32,175 nt of DNA, taken from Myxococcales bacterium. GTDB lineage: Bacteria; Myxococcota; Myxococcia; Myxococcales; Myxococcaceae. Of the stretch, positions 29,313-32,175 are shown one piece after another. The notes below the pieces were generated by a model, which had not been told where the DNA came from, did no database searches, and was given only the letters and a program-made list of their open reading frames with translations. Each line of letters opens with the position of its first letter. Within the stretch, counting starts at the first letter, position 1. The stretch is from positions 1-32,175 of the forward strand of contig JAUXRI010000237.1 of the NCBI GenBank assembly GCA_030681895.1. The letters are read 5' to 3'. Position numbers and translations under genes: made by a program.

Positions 29313-32175
29313 GTGTCGACTTCCTTCAAACGGCTGGGCCAGAGCGAGCTGCTCCCGCGCTACATCTTCGCGGAGAGTCTGTATGCCCGGCGTCGCGTGC
29401 TCGAGATCGGCGCCGTCGCCTCGACGCTCGGCCAATCGGCGAGGTTCTTGTCGACGCGAGGCGCGCGCGTCGTCGTCGCCGCCGACAGCGATCTGCAAGC
29501 GATTCAAGAGGCGCAGGCGAAGCTCGCGGGCCCGAACCTTCGTTTCCGCCCGCCGGTGTTCGACGACTTCGAGGCAGGCAGCTTCGATCTCGTGATGGTG
29601 GCTGACCTCGCGCCGTACGTCGTCGCGCCTGAGCTGCTGAAAGACCTCGCGCGGCTGGTCGCCAAAGGCGGCTACCTGATGGGCGGCCTGCGCAACCCGG
29701 CCGGGCTCGCGCTCTCGAACGTCATCGATCCCGAAGAGGCGACGCCGACGCCCACGTATGGGCAGCTGCTCGACGCGCTCACGGTGCACTTCAAGTCCGT
29801 CGAGGTCGCGACGCAGTCGCCCGTGCTCGGCTACCAGCTCGCGTTCGAGCGCGGCGAAGGCTTGCAGGTCGACGGCTCGCTCGCGGGCATCAGCGAGGCC
29901 GCGTACTTTATCGTCGTCGCCGGCCAGGAGCCCGCGCGCAGCTTCGATCCGACGTGGGTGCAGCTGCCTCCCGAGCCGCTCGCGTTCACCGGTGGCCGAC
30001 TCGAGGACTTCTCGTCGCGGGCGCGTGATTGGCGCGAGCGCTCCGAGCGCATGAAGGACGCGCTGCAGAAGAAGACGGTCGAGCTCGAGACGCGCCAGGC
30101 CGATCTTCGCGAGACCAGCGGTCAGCTCGAAGCGACCAAGGACGCCGTCGCGCGGCTCACAGCGCAGCTCGAGTCGCATCGTGATCGCCCCGAGGCGCTG
30201 CGCGATCGTGAAGATCTCGCCCAGCGGGTTCGCCGGATGGAAGCCGAGCTGACGGTGCTTCGCGAGCGCGCCATCGACGCAGAGGGCAGGGCGACCGCCG
30301 CCAGGAGCGACCACGACGTTCTCCAGCGTGCGCAGAAAGACGCCGCGATCACCACGCTCGCCGCGCAGGAGCAGATTCGCCTCGAGCGCGCTCGCCGTGA
30401 AGAGGTCGCGACCCAGCTCGAAGACGCCCGCACCCGCCTGGCCCGCGCGTACGAAGAGCTCAAGAAGGCCCAGGAAGACGTCGTCACCGAGCGCCTCGAA
30501 CGAGAGCGCGCGTTGTCGGCCGCCGATCGCGTTCGCGAGACGATGTCGTCGAAGGAGGCCGATCTCGAGTCTGCCCGCCAGCGTGAGCTCGCCCTCGCCG
30601 ATGCCCGCACCCAGTCGCTGCTCGCGATCGAAGGCCTGGAGCGGTCGCTGGCTGAGGCCCGCACTCAGGTCGCGGCGATGCGCGACGAGTCGCAGAAGCG
30701 CGAGGCTGATCGGCTGTCGCTTTCGCGCTCGTTCGAGGTGGAGTCGACGCACCGGCGCGATCTCGAGAAGGAGCTCCAGCGCGAGGTGACGAAGGCCCGC
30801 GAGCTCGAGCAGGCGCTGGCCGAGAAGCAGACCGCGCTCACCGGGATCGAGACGGAGCTGCAGTCGGCGGCGTCGGCCCACGCGCGCGCGCTGCGAGACA
30901 TCGAGACGCTGGCGAGCTCGGAGCGGACCTGGCGAGAGCTGGCCGGCCAGTACGAGCAGCGGCTCGTCGAGACGAGCGCGAACGTGCAGCAGCTGAGCGA
31001 TCAGGTCGCACAGCTCGGCGCCGAGAAGGAGAGTGAGATCGCCCGTGGCCGCCGCCTCGAGCGCGATCTCGAGACCGCGATCACCGCCGAGCGCACCAGC
31101 CGCGAACAGGCCGACGTGCTCGGTGGCGACCTCCGCCGTCAGATCACCGAGATCAGCCAGGACCGCGAGCGGCTGATCGAAGAGCGCGATGATCTTCGCG
31201 GCGCGGTCGACGATCTCCGCAAGGCGCGGGAGAGCGAGCAGCAACGGGTCGCGCAGCTCGAAGATCGCAAGGCCGAGCTCACGGCCACCGTCTCGAAGCT
31301 CGAAGCCGAGGTCGCTCAGGCCCGGCGTCAACATGAAGAGCTCGTCCAGAGCGCCGCGCAGCAGCAGCGCACGCTCCAGGGCGTCATCGTCGATCGCGAC
31401 GCGGCCCTCGCGACCGAGAAGGCCACTTCGGCTGCGCTGCGCCAGCAGATCGTCGGCCTCGACGGCGAGATCGCACGGCTCGGCGGCATGCTCCGCGAGG
31501 GCCAGAAGCGCCTCGACGACACCCGCGCGTCGCTCGAAGCCCGCTCCAAGGACGTCGAGGTCGAGCAGGCCGACGCCGCGGCGGTGCGCAAACGCATCCA
31601 GCTCCTCGAGGGCACGCTGGGGCAGGCGACCGACGCGCTCGAACAGACGGCCGCGACCCTGGACGCGACCCGCGCGGAGAAGGCCGCGCTTCAGCACCGG
31701 CTCGACGAGTCGACGCTCCGGACGACGGGCCTGTCGGATCAAGTCCAGAACCTTCAGCGGATCACCCTCGCCGCGGACGAAGCGCTCGCCGCCGCCAAGT
31801 CTCAGCGCAACGCGCTCGATCGTGAGCTCGCGGCGCTGCGGGAGCAGACCGAGGTCGAGCGCAAAGAGGCCGAGCACCGCGCCCAGTCGCTCCGGCAGAC
31901 GGCCGAGGTCTCGGCGGGCCGGGTCGTCGAGCTCGAAGCCCGTTTTGCCGAAGCCTCGACGCAGCTGAGGGAGCAGGGCGAGCGCGCAGCGCAGCAACAG
32001 GCCGAGCTCGAGCGGCAGACCCGGGAGCAGGCCGAGCGCGCCGCCCAGCATCAGGCCGAACTCGAGCGGCAGACCGAGCGCGCTGCACAGCATCAATCCG
32101 AACTCGAACGACTGGCCCGGGAGCAGGCTGAGCGCGAGGCCGAGCTTCAGGGCGAACTCGAGCGGCTGACCCGGG
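29313..32175 (+). CDS. Degenerate methyltransferase-like domain fused to a long coiled coil (partial, runs off the right edge)
   Basis: The frame is open from the GTG at 29313 to the last base of the window (954 complete codons) without a stop, so the gene is 3' truncated here. Residues 1-205 resemble a class I SAM methyltransferase. RVLEIGAVASTLGQSARFLS is in the motif I position, but GxGxG is replaced by GAVAS; VAADSD and LVAKGGYLMGGL follow. SAM binding is therefore doubtful. From about residue 228 onward the chain is an almost unbroken coiled coil, rich in Glu, Arg, Ala and Gln (for example RVRRMEAELTVLRERAIDAEG). The start has no good ribosome-binding site; TAGACT lies 11 bases upstream as a possible -10. 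A pseudo-enzyme head on a long coil recalls myxobacterial scaffold proteins such as AglZ and FrzS, which have pseudo-receiver heads, but no homology to them is claimed. Confidence 0.85.
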   Translation, partial: MSTSFKRLGQSELLPRYIFAESLYARRRVLEIGAVASTLGQSARFLSTRGARVVVAADSDLQAIQEAQAKLAGPNLRFRPPVFDDFEAGSFDLVMVADLAPYVVAPELLKDLARLVAKGGYLMGGLRNPAGLALSNVIDPEEATPTPTYGQLLDALTVHFKSVEVATQSPVLGYQLAFERGEGLQVDGSLAGISEAAYFIVVAGQEPARSFDPTWVQLPPEPLAFTGGRLEDFSSRARDWRERSERMKDALQKKTVELETRQADLRETSGQLEATKDAVARLTAQLESHRDRPEALRDREDLAQRVRRMEAELTVLRERAIDAEGRATAARSDHDVLQRAQKDAAITTLAAQEQIRLERARREEVATQLEDARTRLARAYEELKKAQEDVVTERLERERALSAADRVRETMSSKEADLESARQRELALADARTQSLLAIEGLERSLAEARTQVAAMRDESQKREADRLSLSRSFEVESTHRRDLEKELQREVTKARELEQALAEKQTALTGIETELQSAASAHARALRDIETLASSERTWRELAGQYEQRLVETSANVQQLSDQVAQLGAEKESEIARGRRLERDLETAITAERTSREQADVLGGDLRRQITEISQDRERLIEERDDLRGAVDDLRKARESEQQRVAQLEDRKAELTATVSKLEAEVAQARRQHEELVQSAAQQQRTLQGVIVDRDAALATEKATSAALRQQIVGLDGEIARLGGMLREGQKRLDDTRASLEARSKDVEVEQADAAAVRKRIQLLEGTLGQATDALEQTAATLDATRAEKAALQHRLDESTLRTTGLSDQVQNLQRITLAADEALAAAKSQRNALDRELAALREQTEVERKEAEHRAQSLRQTAEVSAGRVVELEARFAEASTQLREQGERAAQQQAELERQTREQAERAAQHQAELERQTERAAQHQSELERLAREQAEREAELQGELERLTR
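31968..32171 (+). repeat. Tandem 18-residue coiled-coil repeat (54-base units)
   Basis: Four units, all in frame: 31968-32021, 32022-32075, 32076-32117 (a short one) and 32118-32171. A fifth unit begins at 32172. The protein unit is about REQAERAAQHQAELERQT. The short third unit lacks the first four residues (REQA), giving 14 residues. An 18-residue unit equals a heptad plus an eleven-residue repeat, and 14 equals two heptads, so both keep the coiled-coil phase. The array very likely continues beyond the window. Confidence 0.75.

Noticed and set aside
29220..32096. Minus-strand open frame of nearly 1,000 codons in front of the 28410-29219 gene
   Set aside because: It is antisense to the coiled-coil gene. 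Its content (Leu/Arg/Gly runs) follows from the complement of Glu/Gln/Ala/Arg codons, and the plus frame has clear domain structure. Only the part to 29219 is kept.

Overview
The window is GC-rich (roughly two-thirds G+C by eye) and densely coding. Its gene content points to a flagellated member of the Myxococcota or a close relative. The reasons are REC-DUF4388-DnaJ-TPR and CHASE2-cyclase signalling proteins, receiver-less sigma-54 activators, many proline/alanine-rich linkers, and a long coiled-coil protein of the type common in that phylum. This assignment is an inference from protein style. No rRNA or other taxonomic marker is present.

Left half (1-17137, all minus strand, read right to left): one long flagellar operon. 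A sigma-54-type promoter (17194-17209) drives a receiver-less sigma-54 activator (15971-17137). It is followed by a secreted TPR protein (14614-15924) and a second, GAFTGA-less activator-like gene broken by an in-frame amber codon (13733-14617). Then come flgB, flgC, fliE, fliF, fliG, fliH, fliI, a MotE/YlxF-like gene, fliK, flgD, flgE, flbD, motA, motB, fliL and fliM, with the last stop codon at base 5. The order closely follows the Bacillus fla/che operon (flgB to fliM with ylxF before fliK), except that motAB are inserted after flbD and no fliJ is found between fliI and fliK. Most junctions are overlaps or gaps of a few bases. The main exception is a 145-base flgE-flbD spacer that holds a long imperfect inverted repeat.

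Middle (17138-24543): a divergent PAS-type sensor histidine kinase faces the flagellar operon. It converges with a three-gene minus-strand unit: a REC-DUF4388-J domain-TPR fusion, a patatin-like phospholipase and a 69-residue membrane protein. A 147-base divergent spacer (22918-23064) carries three small stem-loops, two of them built from a repeated element. It separates this unit from a small exported protein, which converges on a lipoprotein.

Right part (24542-32175): a CHASE2-adenylate/guanylate cyclase starts head-to-head with the lipoprotein, and their start codons overlap. It converges (22-base overlap) on an MFS exporter that follows a single-pass membrane protein. Divergent from the latter is a large gene that runs off the right edge. 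It has an N-terminal degenerate methyltransferase-like domain followed by at least 700 residues of coiled coil, and its visible end is a tandem 18-residue repeat. A 26-base palindrome lies between these two divergent genes.

The left operon builds the export gate-proximal basal body, C-ring, hook and stator. The sigma-54 promoter, activator and nearby kinase suggest hierarchical control. The right part is a set of signalling and envelope genes with no visible link to the flagellum. No tRNA, rRNA, IS element, CRISPR array or phage gene was seen, and no stretch over 300 bases lacks a gene.
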